In this document: in pieces, positions 11,060 through 23,062 of the stretch | Position numbering within the stretch: position 1 is the stretch's first letter | Layout: each line of letters opens with the position of its first letter | Source of the DNA: Desulfobulbus elongatus DSM 2908 | Lineage (GTDB): Bacteria; Desulfobacterota; Desulfobulbia; Desulfobulbales; Desulfobulbaceae | Length of the DNA stretch: 64,000 nucleotides | Assembly: GCF_000621145.1 (NCBI RefSeq) | Contig: NZ_JHZB01000006.1 | Location: forward strand, 62,001-126,000 | Direction: 5' to 3' | Translations under genes and position numbers: made by a program | Notes under the pieces: model-generated | Seen by the model: the letters and a program-made list of their open reading frames with translations, nothing else | What the model was told of the DNA's origin: nothing | Databases searched by the model: none

Positions 11060-11350
11060 TTATTCCGCTTCTTCGTCGATCAACACTTCCTTGAGCGACT
11101 TGCTCATGGTGAAGTGGAGCGTTTTGCGCGCCGGGATGTTCATCATCTTGCCGGTCTTCGGGTTCTTCGTGGTCCGCGGCCTGCGGGTGCGCACGGAAAA
11201 GCTGCCGAAGCCCCTGATCTCCACCCGTCGTTCTTCCGCCAGGGCCTGTGATATCTCTTCGAGAATGATATCAACGGCCTGTGCTATGTCCTGCTTATAA
11301 TAGTCGCCAAGTTGCTCGGAAACTTGATTGATCAATTCACGCTTGAGCAT
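11060..11350 (-). CDS. ihfB: IHF/HU-family DNA-binding protein, probably IHF beta
   Basis: A 96-aa DNA-bending protein. The family signature is clear: helical N-terminus LKRELINQVSEQL, then EIRGFGSFSVRTRRPR, NPKTGK, the intercalating-Pro arm NIPARK and the C-terminal helix. The RGFGSFSVR..PR sequence is closer to IHF beta than to HU. Synteny supports this, since the gene lies directly downstream of rpsA, as ihfB does in enterobacteria. The ribosome site AAGGA lies 8 nt upstream of the ATG. It probably has its own promoter, because a strong terminator separates it from rpsA. Confidence 0.85.
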   Translation of the reverse strand: MLKRELINQVSEQLGDYYKQDIAQAVDIILEEISQALAEERRVEIRGFGSFSVRTRRPRTTKNPKTGKMMNIPARKTLHFTMSKSLKEVLIDEEAE

Positions 11351-11412
11351 GATCCGTATCCTTGTATCCTTTATTGACCGACCGCGCCTGGCCTGACTCC
11401 GGCCGACTGCAC

Positions 11413-11475
11413 GCGGAAAAATAATAAGGGGGTGTCGGCCGCGCCCGTGCCGAAGGAACGGTCAGGCCGACACCC
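11413..11475 (-). terminator. Rho-independent terminator of rpsA
   Basis: Exact 11-bp arms (GGGTGTCGGCC / GGCCGACACCC) at 11465-11475 and 11430-11440, with a branched loop. On the minus strand they are followed by CCTTATTATTTTT. It starts 30 bp past the rpsA stop. Confidence 0.85.
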
Positions 11476-11504
11476 GATATGGGTACAACGAAGCGCCTCG
11501 GCGC

Positions 11505-13238
11505 TTACTTGTTGTTATCCTCGCCGGCCGCCGCCTTCAACAGGTCGCCGAAGGTGGAGGGGGCCGCGCTCTGTGCCTTCTGGAGGTATTCCTCGGGGAT
11601 GGCGCCGTTGTTTTCTTCCTTCTCCTGCAGGGCCTTCACCGACAGGCCGATCTTGCGGTCGTCCGCGGACACGTTGATGACCATGGCCTTCAGAGTGTCG
11701 TTGACGTTGAACATGCCGACCGGTGTCTTGACCTTGTCTTTCGAGATTTCAGACACGTGCACCAGACCCTCGATGCCCTCTTCCAATTGGACGAAGACGC
11801 CGAAATCGGTGACGTTGGTGATGGTGCCCTCAACAGTGGAGCCGATCGGGTAGTTGCTGGATGCGGCCTGCCACGGATCGGGTTCCAGTTGCTTGACGCC
11901 CAGGGAGAACCGCTCGTTTTCCTTGTCGATCTTGAGCACCACCGCCTGAATGGTCTCGCCCTTGGAGTACTTCTCGGACGGATGCTTGATCCGCTCGGTC
12001 CAGGACAGGTCGGACACGTGAATCAGGCCGTCGATGCCCTCCTCGATGCCGATGAAGATGCCGAAGTCGGTGATGTTCTTGATCTTGCCCTCGATGACCG
12101 AGCCCACCGGATAGCTCTCCTCGACCACATCCCAGGGATTGGGCTGCAACTGCTTCATGCCCAGGGAGATGCGCTTGGTCTCGGCCTCGACCTTGAGCAC
12201 CTGCACCTCGATCTCCTCGCCGACGCCGACGATCTTGGACGGATGCCGCGGTTTTTTCGACCAGCTCATCTCGGAGATGTGGACCAGGCCCTCGACACCC
12301 TCCTCCAATTCGACGAATACGCCGTAATCGGTGATCGACACCACCTTGCCCTTGACCCTGGAACCGGGAGGATACTGGGTGGGAACCCGCTCCCAGGGAT
12401 CGGTCTTGAGCTGCTTGACGCCCAGGGAGACCCGGTCGGAATTCTTGTCGTATTTGAGGATCTTGACCTCGATCTCCTCGCCGACGGTGTACAGCTTGGA
12501 CGGATGCGAAACCCGGCCCCAGGAGAGGTCGGTGATGTGGCAGAGGCCGTCCATGCCGCCCAGATCGATGAACAGACCGTAGTCGGTGATATTGGTGATG
12601 GCGCCGCGGATGATCTGGCCCTCCTCGAGGGTGGTGCGCATCTGTTCGCGCAGGGCGGTCCGCTGGTGCTCCAGGATGGCCCGCCGGCTGATGACCACGT
12701 TGTTGCGTTTGCGGTTGAATTTGAGGATCTTGAACTCGAAGGTCTGGCCGATGAGGGCGTCCAGGTCCTTGACCGGACGCAGGTCGATCTGCGAGTAGGG
12801 CAGGAAGGCGGGCACGCCGATATCGACGGACATGCCGCCCTTGACCCGGTTATCGATACGGCCCTCGATGGTCCCGTCTTCTTCCTGGATTTTGGCAATC
12901 TGTTCCCAGACTTTGATGGCGATGGCCTTTTCGCGGGAAAGCAGCAGGCCGCCTTCATCCTTGCGTTTTTCAATGAACACTTCGAATTGATCGCCGATCT
13001 TGATGACCCGGTCCGGGTCTTCATGGCGGAATTCGGCGAGCGGGATGTAACTTTCCGCCTTGTCGCCGACATCGATCAGGACAGCATCGCTGCTCAGGCC
13101 GACGACGGTGCCGATGGCGACCTCGCCGACATTGATGACCGTGTTGTTGTCTTCCTGCTCGAACAGTTCCGCAAAGCTCATTTCCTCAAAGCTGGTGTCA
13201 TCTGCCGCAAAAGCGGGTTGAGTTCCGTTTTTTGTCAT
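11505..13238 (-). CDS. rpsA: 30S ribosomal protein S1
   Basis: RNA-binding ribosomal protein that brings mRNAs to the 30S subunit. The 577-aa product contains six S1/OB repeats. The last four are canonical, each with a G.V..I.dyGvFV.l..G.eGLvH.Se.sw pattern (for example ITDYGVFVELEEGVEGLVH). The first two are divergent, as in other S1 proteins. It starts at the ATG before TKNGTQPAF with only a weak AGGT ribosome site, and a perfect GACCGC-GCGGTC hairpin lies 16 nt upstream. The gene order rpsA-ihfB is conserved. Confidence 0.97.
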   Translation of the reverse strand: MTKNGTQPAFAADDTSFEEMSFAELFEQEDNNTVINVGEVAIGTVVGLSSDAVLIDVGDKAESYIPLAEFRHEDPDRVIKIGDQFEVFIEKRKDEGGLLLSREKAIAIKVWEQIAKIQEEDGTIEGRIDNRVKGGMSVDIGVPAFLPYSQIDLRPVKDLDALIGQTFEFKILKFNRKRNNVVISRRAILEHQRTALREQMRTTLEEGQIIRGAITNITDYGLFIDLGGMDGLCHITDLSWGRVSHPSKLYTVGEEIEVKILKYDKNSDRVSLGVKQLKTDPWERVPTQYPPGSRVKGKVVSITDYGVFVELEEGVEGLVHISEMSWSKKPRHPSKIVGVGEEIEVQVLKVEAETKRISLGMKQLQPNPWDVVEESYPVGSVIEGKIKNITDFGIFIGIEEGIDGLIHVSDLSWTERIKHPSEKYSKGETIQAVVLKIDKENERFSLGVKQLEPDPWQAASSNYPIGSTVEGTITNVTDFGVFVQLEEGIEGLVHVSEISKDKVKTPVGMFNVNDTLKAMVINVSADDRKIGLSVKALQEKEENNGAIPEEYLQKAQSAAPSTFGDLLKAAAGEDNNK

Positions 13239-13253
13239 GGAATTACCTGTGGT

Positions 13254-13267
13254 GACCGCTGGCGGTC
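13254..13267 (-). promoter_or_regulatory. Hairpin in the rpsA 5' leader
   Basis: A perfect palindrome, gaccgc-tg-gcggtc, lies 16 nt upstream of the rpsA ATG and beside its weak ribosome site. Leader hairpins at this place take part in S1 autoregulation in enterobacteria. A similar role here is inference. Confidence 0.4.
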
Positions 13268-13440
13268 TTTGCTAAGTGGTTGATGATAGGGAAAAGAAAG
13301 CCTTCGCCCGCTGGTGTGTGAAAGCAGATTATTTACCAGAGTTTTTTTTGAAAAACAACTGTTTCCTGTTGAAAAAAGGTATTTCTTGGCCGGATTGCCC
13401 TGGAGGGGTGGACGTTCGGGGAGATTCGTCGCTGCCGCGT

Positions 13441-14136
13441 TCAGCGTTTGCCGTAGGCGCCCAACTCCTCGAGCATGGGGCCGAACAGTTCCTCGTAGGC
13501 CGGAATGGCCTTGCGCAGCACGATGTCGAGATGGTGCAGATCGCTGCTGTTGACGGTGAGGTTGGCGCTGTGCGCCAGGGCCTCGAGATTGTACAGGGTG
13601 TGAAACTGCTCGCCGATGAGGATGTAGAAGATGTAGCGCCGCCGCTCCATGGCCAGGTTGCGCATGTGGGCATGAAAAAGGGACCGGTCCAGCGTCCCTT
13701 CCAGGCCGGTGTGGAAGACGATGCAGGAAAAATCGACGAACCGCATGCCTTCCATGGCGTCGGCCACCGTGTCGGCCATGACCACCTGGTATCCTACCGA
13801 CTCCAGGGCCTCGCCGATGGTTTTGCGCTGTTCGTTCTCCTGGTGGAGCACCAGTGCCATGGGCACGTCTTCCACCTTGTCCGCGTTCTGGAAAAGCCCC
13901 AGTTCCAGCCAGTCCAGTTTCGGTGGGGGCGGCGGTTGCACGGCGCGGGACGGCGGTTGCTCCGACTTGCGCGGGGGCATCCCGGTTTTGTCCAGGGCAA
14001 TGGCGCTGCGGCACAGGGGGCATTTGATGGTCAGGAGCTTGTCGGGCGCCAGTTGCGCCAGGGCCTGCTCCAGGCGGGCGGTCTGATCGGCGGAGAGCGG
14101 GATCGGCTTGGTGCAGAAAGGGCAGTGGGTCAACAT
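13441..14136 (-). CDS. Zinc-ribbon protein with degenerate receiver-like domain
   Basis: A 231-aa protein of unrecognised family. The N-terminus has two CxxC pairs (CPFC at residues 5-8 and CPLC near 39-42), a zinc-ribbon arrangement. A Pro-rich linker follows (about 55-75). From about 93 the pattern MALVLHQENEQRKTIGEAL..GYQVVMADT resembles a response-regulator receiver. The phospho-acceptor position reads FSCIVFHTGLEG without an Asp, so phosphorylation is unlikely. It lies 83 bp downstream of a PilT-like ATPase on the same strand, which suggests a role near pilus retraction or gliding, but this is inference. Confidence 0.65.
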   Translation of the reverse strand: MLTHCPFCTKPIPLSADQTARLEQALAQLAPDKLLTIKCPLCRSAIALDKTGMPPRKSEQPPSRAVQPPPPPKLDWLELGLFQNADKVEDVPMALVLHQENEQRKTIGEALESVGYQVVMADTVADAMEGMRFVDFSCIVFHTGLEGTLDRSLFHAHMRNLAMERRRYIFYILIGEQFHTLYNLEALAHSANLTVNSSDLHHLDIVLRKAIPAYEELFGPMLEELGAYGKR

Positions 14137-14219
14137 GATGAGGGGGCCTCGGATGATGGGAACGGATGCGTGCTGCTCGTCTTGTGGATCTGACGCTGGA
14201 GGTTCGGGCGGACCATTGG

Positions 14220-15398
14220 TCACCACCGCTTGTAGGGATCGTCCTCTTCCTGCTGCTCCATGCGCAGGCCGTCGATGCTGGAGGTCCGTTCGCCCCGGGC
14301 GGCCTTGATGGTGTCCATACCCCGCTTGATCTCGCTGCGGTGGGAGGCGGAGAGGATCGCCGATTCCTCGGTGATCAGGCCGGCTTCGTAGAGTTCGAGC
14401 AGGTGCTGGTCGAAGGTCCGCATGTCGCGCGCCGAGCCGTCGCGGACCACGTTGTAGAAGGTCTTTTCCTCGGTTTCGCCGTTGATGATCAGGTCGCGGA
14501 CCCGCAAACTGGTGCAGAGGATCTCCAGGGCGGCGATGCGGCCGCCGCCGATCCGGGGCAGCAGGCGCTGGCTGACGACCCAGCGGATGGTGTCGGCCAG
14601 GCGGTTGCGGATCTGGGGCTGTTCGTCCTGCTCGAACATGCCGAGGATGCGGTTGATGGTCTGGCCGGTGTCGATGGTGTGCAGGGTGGAGAAGACCACG
14701 TGGCCGGTTTCGGCGGCGGTCAGGGCGATTTCCAGGGTCTCCCGGTCGCGGATCTCGCCGACCAGGATGACCTTGGGCGCCTGGCGGAGGGCGGCCCGGA
14801 GACCGTTGGCAAAGGTGTCGAAGTCGTCGCCCATCTCCCGCTGGTTGAAGGTGGCCTTCTTGTGGGGATGGACGTATTCGATCGGGTCCTCCAGGGTGAC
14901 GATGTGCACCGGGCGTTCCTCGTTGATCCTGTTGAGGATCGCGGCCATGGAGGTGGTCTTGCCGGTGCCGGTGGCGCCGGTGAACAGGATCAGGCCGTTG
15001 ACCTCGCGGGCCATCTTGCCGAAGGCGTCGGGGAAATGGTACCCCTGGATCGAGGGGATCTTGGTCTCCAGTTTCCGCAGGACGGTCGAATAGTAGCCCT
15101 TCTGGGAGAAGATGTTGACCCGGAAACGATGTTTGTCGTCGAGGGAATAGGAGAGGTCGCAGGAGCCCTTGGTGACCAGGTCGCGCAGCAGGCGGCGGTT
15201 GCCGCCAATCAGGTTGAGGGCGAAGACCTCGGCCTGGAAGGGGGTCAGTTCGGTGACCGGCGGGCTGACCTCGACCGGCACCAGCACGCCGTCGCTCTCC
15301 ACCTGCAGGTTCTTGCCCACGGTGATGTTGAGATCGGAAACCCGCTCGTGCCTGTGGAGCATGGCGGTGATCCAATAGTTAATCTCCTGTTGTTTCAT
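14220..15398 (-). CDS. PilT/PilU-family twitching motility ATPase
   Basis: A hexameric secretion-type ATPase that would drive type IV pilus retraction. At 392 aa it is nearer PilU than PilT in length. Walker A is [10 protein letters not shown] (141-150). The Asp box EDPIEYVH and Walker B region [16 protein letters not shown] follow, then the His box [10 protein letters not shown]. An N-terminal PAS-like domain precedes them ([13 protein letters not shown]). The start is the ATG before KQQEINYWI; the frame is open further upstream only as an ilvD shadow. The PilT-type AIRNLIRE motif is not seen, another reason to prefer PilU-like. The pilus operon itself is 38 kb away. Confidence 0.85.
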   Translation of the reverse strand: MKQQEINYWITAMLHRHERVSDLNITVGKNLQVESDGVLVPVEVSPPVTELTPFQAEVFALNLIGGNRRLLRDLVTKGSCDLSYSLDDKHRFRVNIFSQKGYYSTVLRKLETKIPSIQGYHFPDAFGKMAREVNGLILFTGATGTGKTTSMAAILNRINEERPVHIVTLEDPIEYVHPHKKATFNQREMGDDFDTFANGLRAALRQAPKVILVGEIRDRETLEIALTAAETGHVVFSTLHTIDTGQTINRILGMFEQDEQPQIRNRLADTIRWVVSQRLLPRIGGGRIAALEILCTSLRVRDLIINGETEEKTFYNVVRDGSARDMRTFDQHLLELYEAGLITEESAILSASHRSEIKRGMDTIKAARGERTSSIDGLRMEQQEEDDPYKRW

Positions 15399-15498
15399 GC
15401 GGCGTCCCGAGATAGTATTGGCGGAGGTATCTTTTAAGGTTCTATCGCTTCCGGGCGAGAAAAGACAAGAAAAAATTTTGAGTGCATCGAGGTGCGAC

Positions 15499-17328
15499 AT
15501 GACCAACTCCCTGCGGAGCGCGGTGACAACGGAAGGAAGAAGAATGGCGGGGGCCCGTGCCCTCTGGCGGGCCAACGGCATGCGGGAGGAACAGATCGGC
15601 CGGCCGGTGATCGCGGTGGTCAACTCGTTCACCCAGTTCGTGCCCGGCCACGTCCACCTGCACGAGATCGGCCAGCGGGTCAAGGCCGGGATCGAGGAGT
15701 TGGGCTGCTTCGCCGCCGAGTTCAACACCATCGCCATCGACGACGGCATCGCCATGGGCCACGACGGCATGCTCTATTCGCTGCCCTCCCGCGAGCTGAT
15801 CGCCGATTCGGTGGAGTACATGTGCAACGCCCACAAGGCCGACGCCATGGTCTGCATCTCCAACTGCGACAAGATCACCCCCGGCATGCTGATGGCGGCG
15901 ATGCGGCTCAACATTCCGGCGATCTTCGTCTCCGGCGGGCCGATGGAGGCCGGCCGGGCGGGCAACAGGGCGCTGGACCTGATCGACGCCATGATCATGG
16001 CTGGCGATCAGGCGGTGAGCGACGCCGAGGTGGCCGAGGTCGAGCGTTCCGCCTGCCCCACCTGCGGCTCCTGCTCGGGCATGTTCACCGCCAACTCGAT
16101 GAACTGCCTCAACGAGGCCCTGGGGCTGGCCCTGCCGGGCAACGGCACGGTGGTCGCCACCCATGCGGCGCGCCTGGCCCTGTTCGACCGGGCGGCGGCG
16201 CGCATCGTCGCCATGTGCGAGGCCTGGTACGGCCGGGGCGACGCCTCGGTCCTGCCCCGGTCCATCGCCACCCGGGCCGCCTTCGACAACGCCATGGCCC
16301 TCGACATCGCCATGGGCGGTTCGACCAACACCGTGCTCCACATCCTGGCCATCGCTCACGAGGCCGAGGTCGATTTCACCATGCGCGACATCGACGCCCT
16401 CTCGCGGCGGGTGCCCAACCTGTGCAAGGTGGCACCCAGCTCCCCCTACCATGTGGAGGATGTCAACCGGGCCGGCGGTATCCTCGGCATCCTCGCCGAA
16501 CTGGAGCGCGGCGGGCTGCTGGACACCTCCGTCCACCGGGTGGACGGCCTCACCCTGGGCCAGGCCCTGGCGCAGTTCGACATCATGCGGCCGGAAGCAA
16601 CCGAGGCGGCGCGGACCCTGTATCGCAGCGCGCCGGCAGGCGTGCGCAATCTGGTCATGGGCTCGCAGCAGACGCTTTTTCCCAAACTGGATACCGACCG
16701 GACCGCGGGCTGCATCCGCGACATCGCCCACGCCTACTCCAGGGACGGCGGCCTGGCGGTTCTGTACGGCAACATCGCCGAGCAGGGCTGCATCGTCAAG
16801 ACCGCCGGGGTCGATGCCTCGATCCTCCATTTCACCGGCACGGCCAGGGTCTACCATTCCCAGGAAGAGGCCTGCGACGCCATCCTCGACGGTACGGTCC
16901 AGGCCGGCGACGTGGTCTTCATCCTCTACGAGGGGCCCAAGGGCGGGCCGGGGATGCAGGAGATGCTCTATCCCACCTCCTATCTCAAATCGCGGCATCT
17001 GGGCGCGGCCTGCGCCCTGGTGACCGACGGCCGCTTTTCCGGCGGCACCTCCGGGCTGTCCATCGGCCACGTTTCCCCCGAGGCGGCCAGCGGCGGCGCC
17101 ATCGGGCTGGTGCGCGAAGGCGACCGCATCGACATCGACATCCCGAAGCGGACGATTTCGCTGCTGATCACCGACGAGGAACTGGCCGCCCGCCGCCGCG
17201 AGGAAGAGACGCGCGGCGCCCTGGCCTTCACGCCCAGGCGCGACCGCACGGTCTCCAAGGCCCTACAGGTGTACGCCCGTTTCGCCGCCTCCGCCGACCG
17301 GGGCGCGGTCCGGCTGCTCGACATCTGA
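15499..17328 (+). CDS. ilvD: Dihydroxy-acid dehydratase
   Basis: Dehydrates 2,3-dihydroxy-isovalerate and 2,3-dihydroxy-3-methylvalerate in valine, isoleucine and leucine synthesis. At 609 aa it matches the E. coli-type enzyme. Cluster ligands are visible in [12 protein letters not shown] and [11 protein letters not shown], and the C-terminal region carries GRFSGG.SGLSIGH and SPEAASGG. The start chosen is the ATG before [20 protein letters not shown], which fits the family N-terminus. A longer frame begins at 15397 but overlaps the divergent PilT-like promoter region. No attenuator-like leader peptide was found. Confidence 0.96.
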   Translation: MTNSLRSAVTTEGRRMAGARALWRANGMREEQIGRPVIAVVNSFTQFVPGHVHLHEIGQRVKAGIEELGCFAAEFNTIAIDDGIAMGHDGMLYSLPSRELIADSVEYMCNAHKADAMVCISNCDKITPGMLMAAMRLNIPAIFVSGGPMEAGRAGNRALDLIDAMIMAGDQAVSDAEVAEVERSACPTCGSCSGMFTANSMNCLNEALGLALPGNGTVVATHAARLALFDRAAARIVAMCEAWYGRGDASVLPRSIATRAAFDNAMALDIAMGGSTNTVLHILAIAHEAEVDFTMRDIDALSRRVPNLCKVAPSSPYHVEDVNRAGGILGILAELERGGLLDTSVHRVDGLTLGQALAQFDIMRPEATEAARTLYRSAPAGVRNLVMGSQQTLFPKLDTDRTAGCIRDIAHAYSRDGGLAVLYGNIAEQGCIVKTAGVDASILHFTGTARVYHSQEEACDAILDGTVQAGDVVFILYEGPKGGPGMQEMLYPTSYLKSRHLGAACALVTDGRFSGGTSGLSIGHVSPEAASGGAIGLVREGDRIDIDIPKRTISLLITDEELAARRREEETRGALAFTPRRDRTVSKALQVYARFAASADRGAVRLLDI

Positions 17329-17402
17329 GCGGTCCGGCGCCGGCCCACGCCGCGGCGCACGATTCCCGACGGGGACCGGCTGGCCGGTCTCCGTCTTCCT
17401 TG

Positions 17403-18335
17403 ATGAAGCCCATGCAACTCGACCTGTTCCAGTGGGATCTGCTTGAAACCGGCAAGGGGTACGCCTGCCTGGCCCAACTGGACCTTGCGGAGGCGCGGTC
17501 ACGCTTCGCCCGGGTCCTGGAGGCGCGGCCGGCCCATCCGGCCGCTACGGCCGGCTTGCAGGCGGTCCGGTACTGGGAGCAGGCCTTCCGGGCGGTGGCA
17601 GCACTGCAAGGGGAACGCGCGGTCGCCCTGTTCTGGAAGCGGTTGCAGGCCTTCTCCTTCGGGAGCGGCGAGGTCGACCGGGAGCTGCGGGCCAGTCTGC
17701 TGGCGCGGCTGCAGCAGATGATGGCGGAGGAAGGGATCGACTACCTGCCGCCGGATCTGTGCCTGGGCTATCTCTCGCTGCAACTGGGCGACGCCATCGC
17801 CGCCGAAAGCCAGTTGCGCACTCTGATCGAAACCGTTCCCGGCGAGGGCCTGCTGTACGGGTATCTCGGCGATGCCCTCTGGCGTCAGGGCCGGCGGGAG
17901 ATCGCCAACGGCGTCTATACCATTGGCCTGCTGCGCGATCCCGAGCGCTTGTCTGCCCACGTTCCCTGCAATGCCCGGCTGGCGGCGGTCATCGCCGCCT
18001 ACGGCGCGGCCATGGCCCCTGTCCACGGGTTTCTGGAGGGCATCCTGCCCTTGGTGGAGTTGGAAGAATCATCCGCGACCGAGGCGGTCCGGATCTACGG
18101 ACTTCTGCGCCGGTCGGAACGGGCCCGGCGTCGCCGGGACCACGCGGCCATGATGGCCGCACGGAGGGAGTTGCAGAACTTGGCGCCCGAGGTGTTTACC
18201 GCCTACCTGCGGTTCGTGCAGGCGGGCGAACAGGAACAGCCGCCCCGGGAAGGGACGAAAGAAAGTGGGAGGTCCCGGCCGAAGGATGAGCGTGCCACGC
18301 ACGACCGCGAAGCGGGGCTCGTGCGTGGACGATAG
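17403..18335 (+). CDS. TPR-like helical repeat protein
   Basis: A 310-aa soluble protein rich in Ala, Leu and Arg with TPR-like helical pairs. Examples are CLAQLDLAEARSRFARVLEA..P at about 21-43 and GYLGDALWRQGRREIANGVY near 150. No signal peptide, membrane segment or catalytic motif is visible. The last 40 residues are charged and probably disordered. The frame is open far upstream as an ilvD shadow, so the start is the ATG at 17403 (or 17412). Neither has a clear ribosome site. It follows ilvD by 74 bp. I do not recognise a family with a known role. Confidence 0.6.
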   Translation: MKPMQLDLFQWDLLETGKGYACLAQLDLAEARSRFARVLEARPAHPAATAGLQAVRYWEQAFRAVAALQGERAVALFWKRLQAFSFGSGEVDRELRASLLARLQQMMAEEGIDYLPPDLCLGYLSLQLGDAIAAESQLRTLIETVPGEGLLYGYLGDALWRQGRREIANGVYTIGLLRDPERLSAHVPCNARLAAVIAAYGAAMAPVHGFLEGILPLVELEESSATEAVRIYGLLRRSERARRRRDHAAMMAARRELQNLAPEVFTAYLRFVQAGEQEQPPREGTKESGRSRPKDERATHDREAGLVRGR

Positions 18336-18345
18336 CAGGTGTTGA

Positions 18346-18546
18346 CTACAGCTTGACCACGTTTTCGGCCGCCGGGCCCTTGGCGCCGCTGACGACCTCG
18401 AATTTGACCCGGTCTCCCTCCTTCAGGGATTTGAACCCTTGGCCCTGGATCGCGGAATAGTGGACAAAGACATCCTTGCCGCCATCCTGCTGGATAAAAC
18501 CGAATCCCTTGGAATCATTGAACCATTTTACCGTTCCCTCTGCCAT
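18346..18546 (-). CDS. Cold-shock protein (CspA family)
   Basis: A 66-aa single cold-shock domain that binds single-stranded nucleic acid and acts as an RNA chaperone. It shows [15 protein letters not shown] (RNP1 KGFGFI) and DVFVHYSAI (RNP2), with the usual GPAAENV C-terminus. The start is the ATG at 18546 with AAGGAGG about 8 nt upstream. A frame extending to 18597 is not conserved. A perfect TGACCTG/CAGGTCA hairpin sits 33 nt upstream of the start. Confidence 0.95.
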   Translation of the reverse strand: MAEGTVKWFNDSKGFGFIQQDGGKDVFVHYSAIQGQGFKSLKEGDRVKFEVVSGAKGPAAENVVKL

Positions 18547-18578
18547 TGCCGTTCCTCCTTGTGTCAACGACCTTACTC

Positions 18579-18596
18579 TGACCTGGGTGCAGGTCA
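18579..18596 (-). promoter_or_regulatory. Perfect hairpin or operator upstream of csp
   Basis: A 7-bp perfect inverted repeat, tgacctg-ggtg-caggtca, lies 33 nt before the csp start codon. It could be a leader RNA hairpin or a dimeric repressor site. Confidence 0.4.
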
Positions 18597-18988
18597 TCTT
18601 TGAAAAGCGGGTTCATACGACAGATAGTTGAAGTGCCGCCGAAAGAGCGTCCTGCAAAGTATCCGTACGGTGCAACCCTTGGAAAATCGTATTGTTCCCC
18701 TCCACCATCGGTTTCCGTTCGTGTGTATCCTCACTGCCTTCCCTCTGGCACCGGCAACGCGACGCGCGACAGGCCGGCAAGGGCGGCCGCTTTGGGGCAT
18801 CGGGCACGGGAAGACAGATGAAAATGATGTTCATTCAGTGGAGAATTGCAGGGAAGTATCGGTGCAGCAGGCAAAAAGAGGATGTTCGACAGGAGGTGGA
18901 ACCGACAAGGACGGGAGATGAATGCGATGGGCCACAGGTATTCGAACTGTTCTGCCTGGACGAGGAATAGAATGCATTGCACGTATGA

Positions 18989-19041
18989 GCATTTCGAGGG
19001 TTATCTACCGTAAACTCCCTTGAAATGCCAGATGTTTTTTT
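18989..19041 (+). terminator. Orphan + strand terminator-like structure
   Basis: A 12-bp stem (gcatttcgaggg / cccttgaaatgc, one G-U pair) with a 16-nt loop is followed, after six bases, by a run of seven T on the + strand. The only neighbours, csp and glyQ, are on the minus strand. It may end an unseen + strand small RNA, or work bidirectionally after glyQ. Confidence 0.5.
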
Positions 19042-19083
19042 GTTTGTCCCGGTTTTTCCGCCTGTTGGTCTGCGCGGAGCAAA

Positions 19084-19965
19084 TCAGATTGTCGCCATTT
19101 GCTTGAGGAGGGGAAAGCCCATGGCTTGCCGCTGTTCGACGTAGCGTTGGGCCACTTGGCGGGCGATGTGCCGGATCCGGCCGATGTACCGGGTGCGCTC
19201 GGCCACGCTGATGGCCTTGCGGGCATCGAGCAGGTTGAAGGTGTGCGAGCACTTGAGGCAGTAGTCGTAACCGGGCAGGATCAGGTTCTTCTCCACCAGC
19301 TTCAGGGCTTCGCGCTCGTAGGTGTCGAAGGCGTGGAACAGCTCGGCGACGTTGGCCTCCTCGAAGTTGAAGGCGGAGAATTCCCGCTCGGCCTGGTGGA
19401 AGATCTCGCCGTAGGTTACCTCTTCGTTCCAGGCGATGTCGTAAACCGAATCCACCTTCTGCAGATACATGGCGATTCGCTCCAGGCCGTAGGTGATCTC
19501 GGCGGTCACCGGCTTGAGATCGATGGAGCCGGCCTGTTGGAAGTAGGTGAATTGGGTGATTTCCATGCCGTCCAGCCACACCTCCCAGCCGAGTCCCCAG
19601 GCCCCCAGGGTGGGTGACTCCCAGTCGTCCTCGACGAAGCGGATGTCGTGTTCCAGCAGGTTGAGGCCGAATCGCTTCAGACTTTCCAGGTACATGGCCT
19701 GCACGTCCGCGGGCGAGGGCTTGATCACCACCTGATACTGGTAATAGTGCTGCAACCGGTTCGGATTCTCGCCGTAGCGGCCGTCGGTCGGGCGCCGCGA
19801 CGGCTGGACATAGGCCGCCTTCCACGGCTCGGGTCCCAGGGCGCGGAGCAGGGTGGCGGGATGGAAGGTGCCGGCTCCCACTTCCATGTCGTAGGGCTGC
19901 ATGACGACACAGCCCGCGGATGCCCAGTAGCTGTTCAAGGTGGCGATGATGTCCTGAAAGTACAT
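19084..19965 (-). CDS. glyQ: Glycyl-tRNA synthetase alpha subunit
   Basis: Catalytic alpha subunit of the bacterial (alpha2beta2) glycyl-tRNA synthetase. At 293 aa it has the standard length and begins [19 protein letters not shown]. Class II motif segments are visible in [20 protein letters not shown] and [21 protein letters not shown]. The beta subunit gene glyS, usually next to glyQ, is not downstream here: the next gene on this strand is csp, 537 bp away. glyS must lie elsewhere on the chromosome. Confidence 0.96.
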   Translation of the reverse strand: MYFQDIIATLNSYWASAGCVVMQPYDMEVGAGTFHPATLLRALGPEPWKAAYVQPSRRPTDGRYGENPNRLQHYYQYQVVIKPSPADVQAMYLESLKRFGLNLLEHDIRFVEDDWESPTLGAWGLGWEVWLDGMEITQFTYFQQAGSIDLKPVTAEITYGLERIAMYLQKVDSVYDIAWNEEVTYGEIFHQAEREFSAFNFEEANVAELFHAFDTYEREALKLVEKNLILPGYDYCLKCSHTFNLLDARKAISVAERTRYIGRIRHIARQVAQRYVEQRQAMGFPLLKQMATI

Positions 19966-20119
19966 GGCAGAATCTTTCCAGTATTGATTGTTGCGGGATC
20001 GTGGCTACAAGTATGCGGCAATCTACCACAGGACAGGGCCACGGTAAACGAAATTGTCGGCCGCCGCCCCGGCCTCCGGGGCCCGCAGCGGCCTTGTCCC
20101 CGAGCAAGAGCAGTGCGCA

Positions 20120-22948
<2,829 letters not shown>

Positions 22949-23062
22949 ACGGTTTTTTCATTGTCTTTCCGGACCATCCCCTGGTAGGATGCCCGCCGAT
23001 TGCACAAACTGCCGGTGTCTTGAATCACCGGTTTTTCATGACTTCCACCACAAGGACCGACC

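Larger units (their letters stand above)
18547..19083. other. Intergenic region between csp and glyQ
   Basis: 537 bp with no convincing gene. It probably holds the csp promoter and a long 5' leader as is common for cold-shock genes. It also contains a + strand terminator-like hairpin at 18989-19041 that no annotated + strand gene explains. Short frames here have no family resemblance. Confidence 0.5.

Noticed and set aside
15397-15498. Longer N-terminus of ilvD starting at 15397
   Set aside because: The extra 34 residues show no family similarity, and the ATG at 15499 gives the normal IlvD length and N-terminus.
18940-18980. tRNA T-arm-like sequence (ttcgaa) between csp and glyQ
   Set aside because: The flanking bases do not pair as a T-arm and no acceptor or anticodon stem fits around it.
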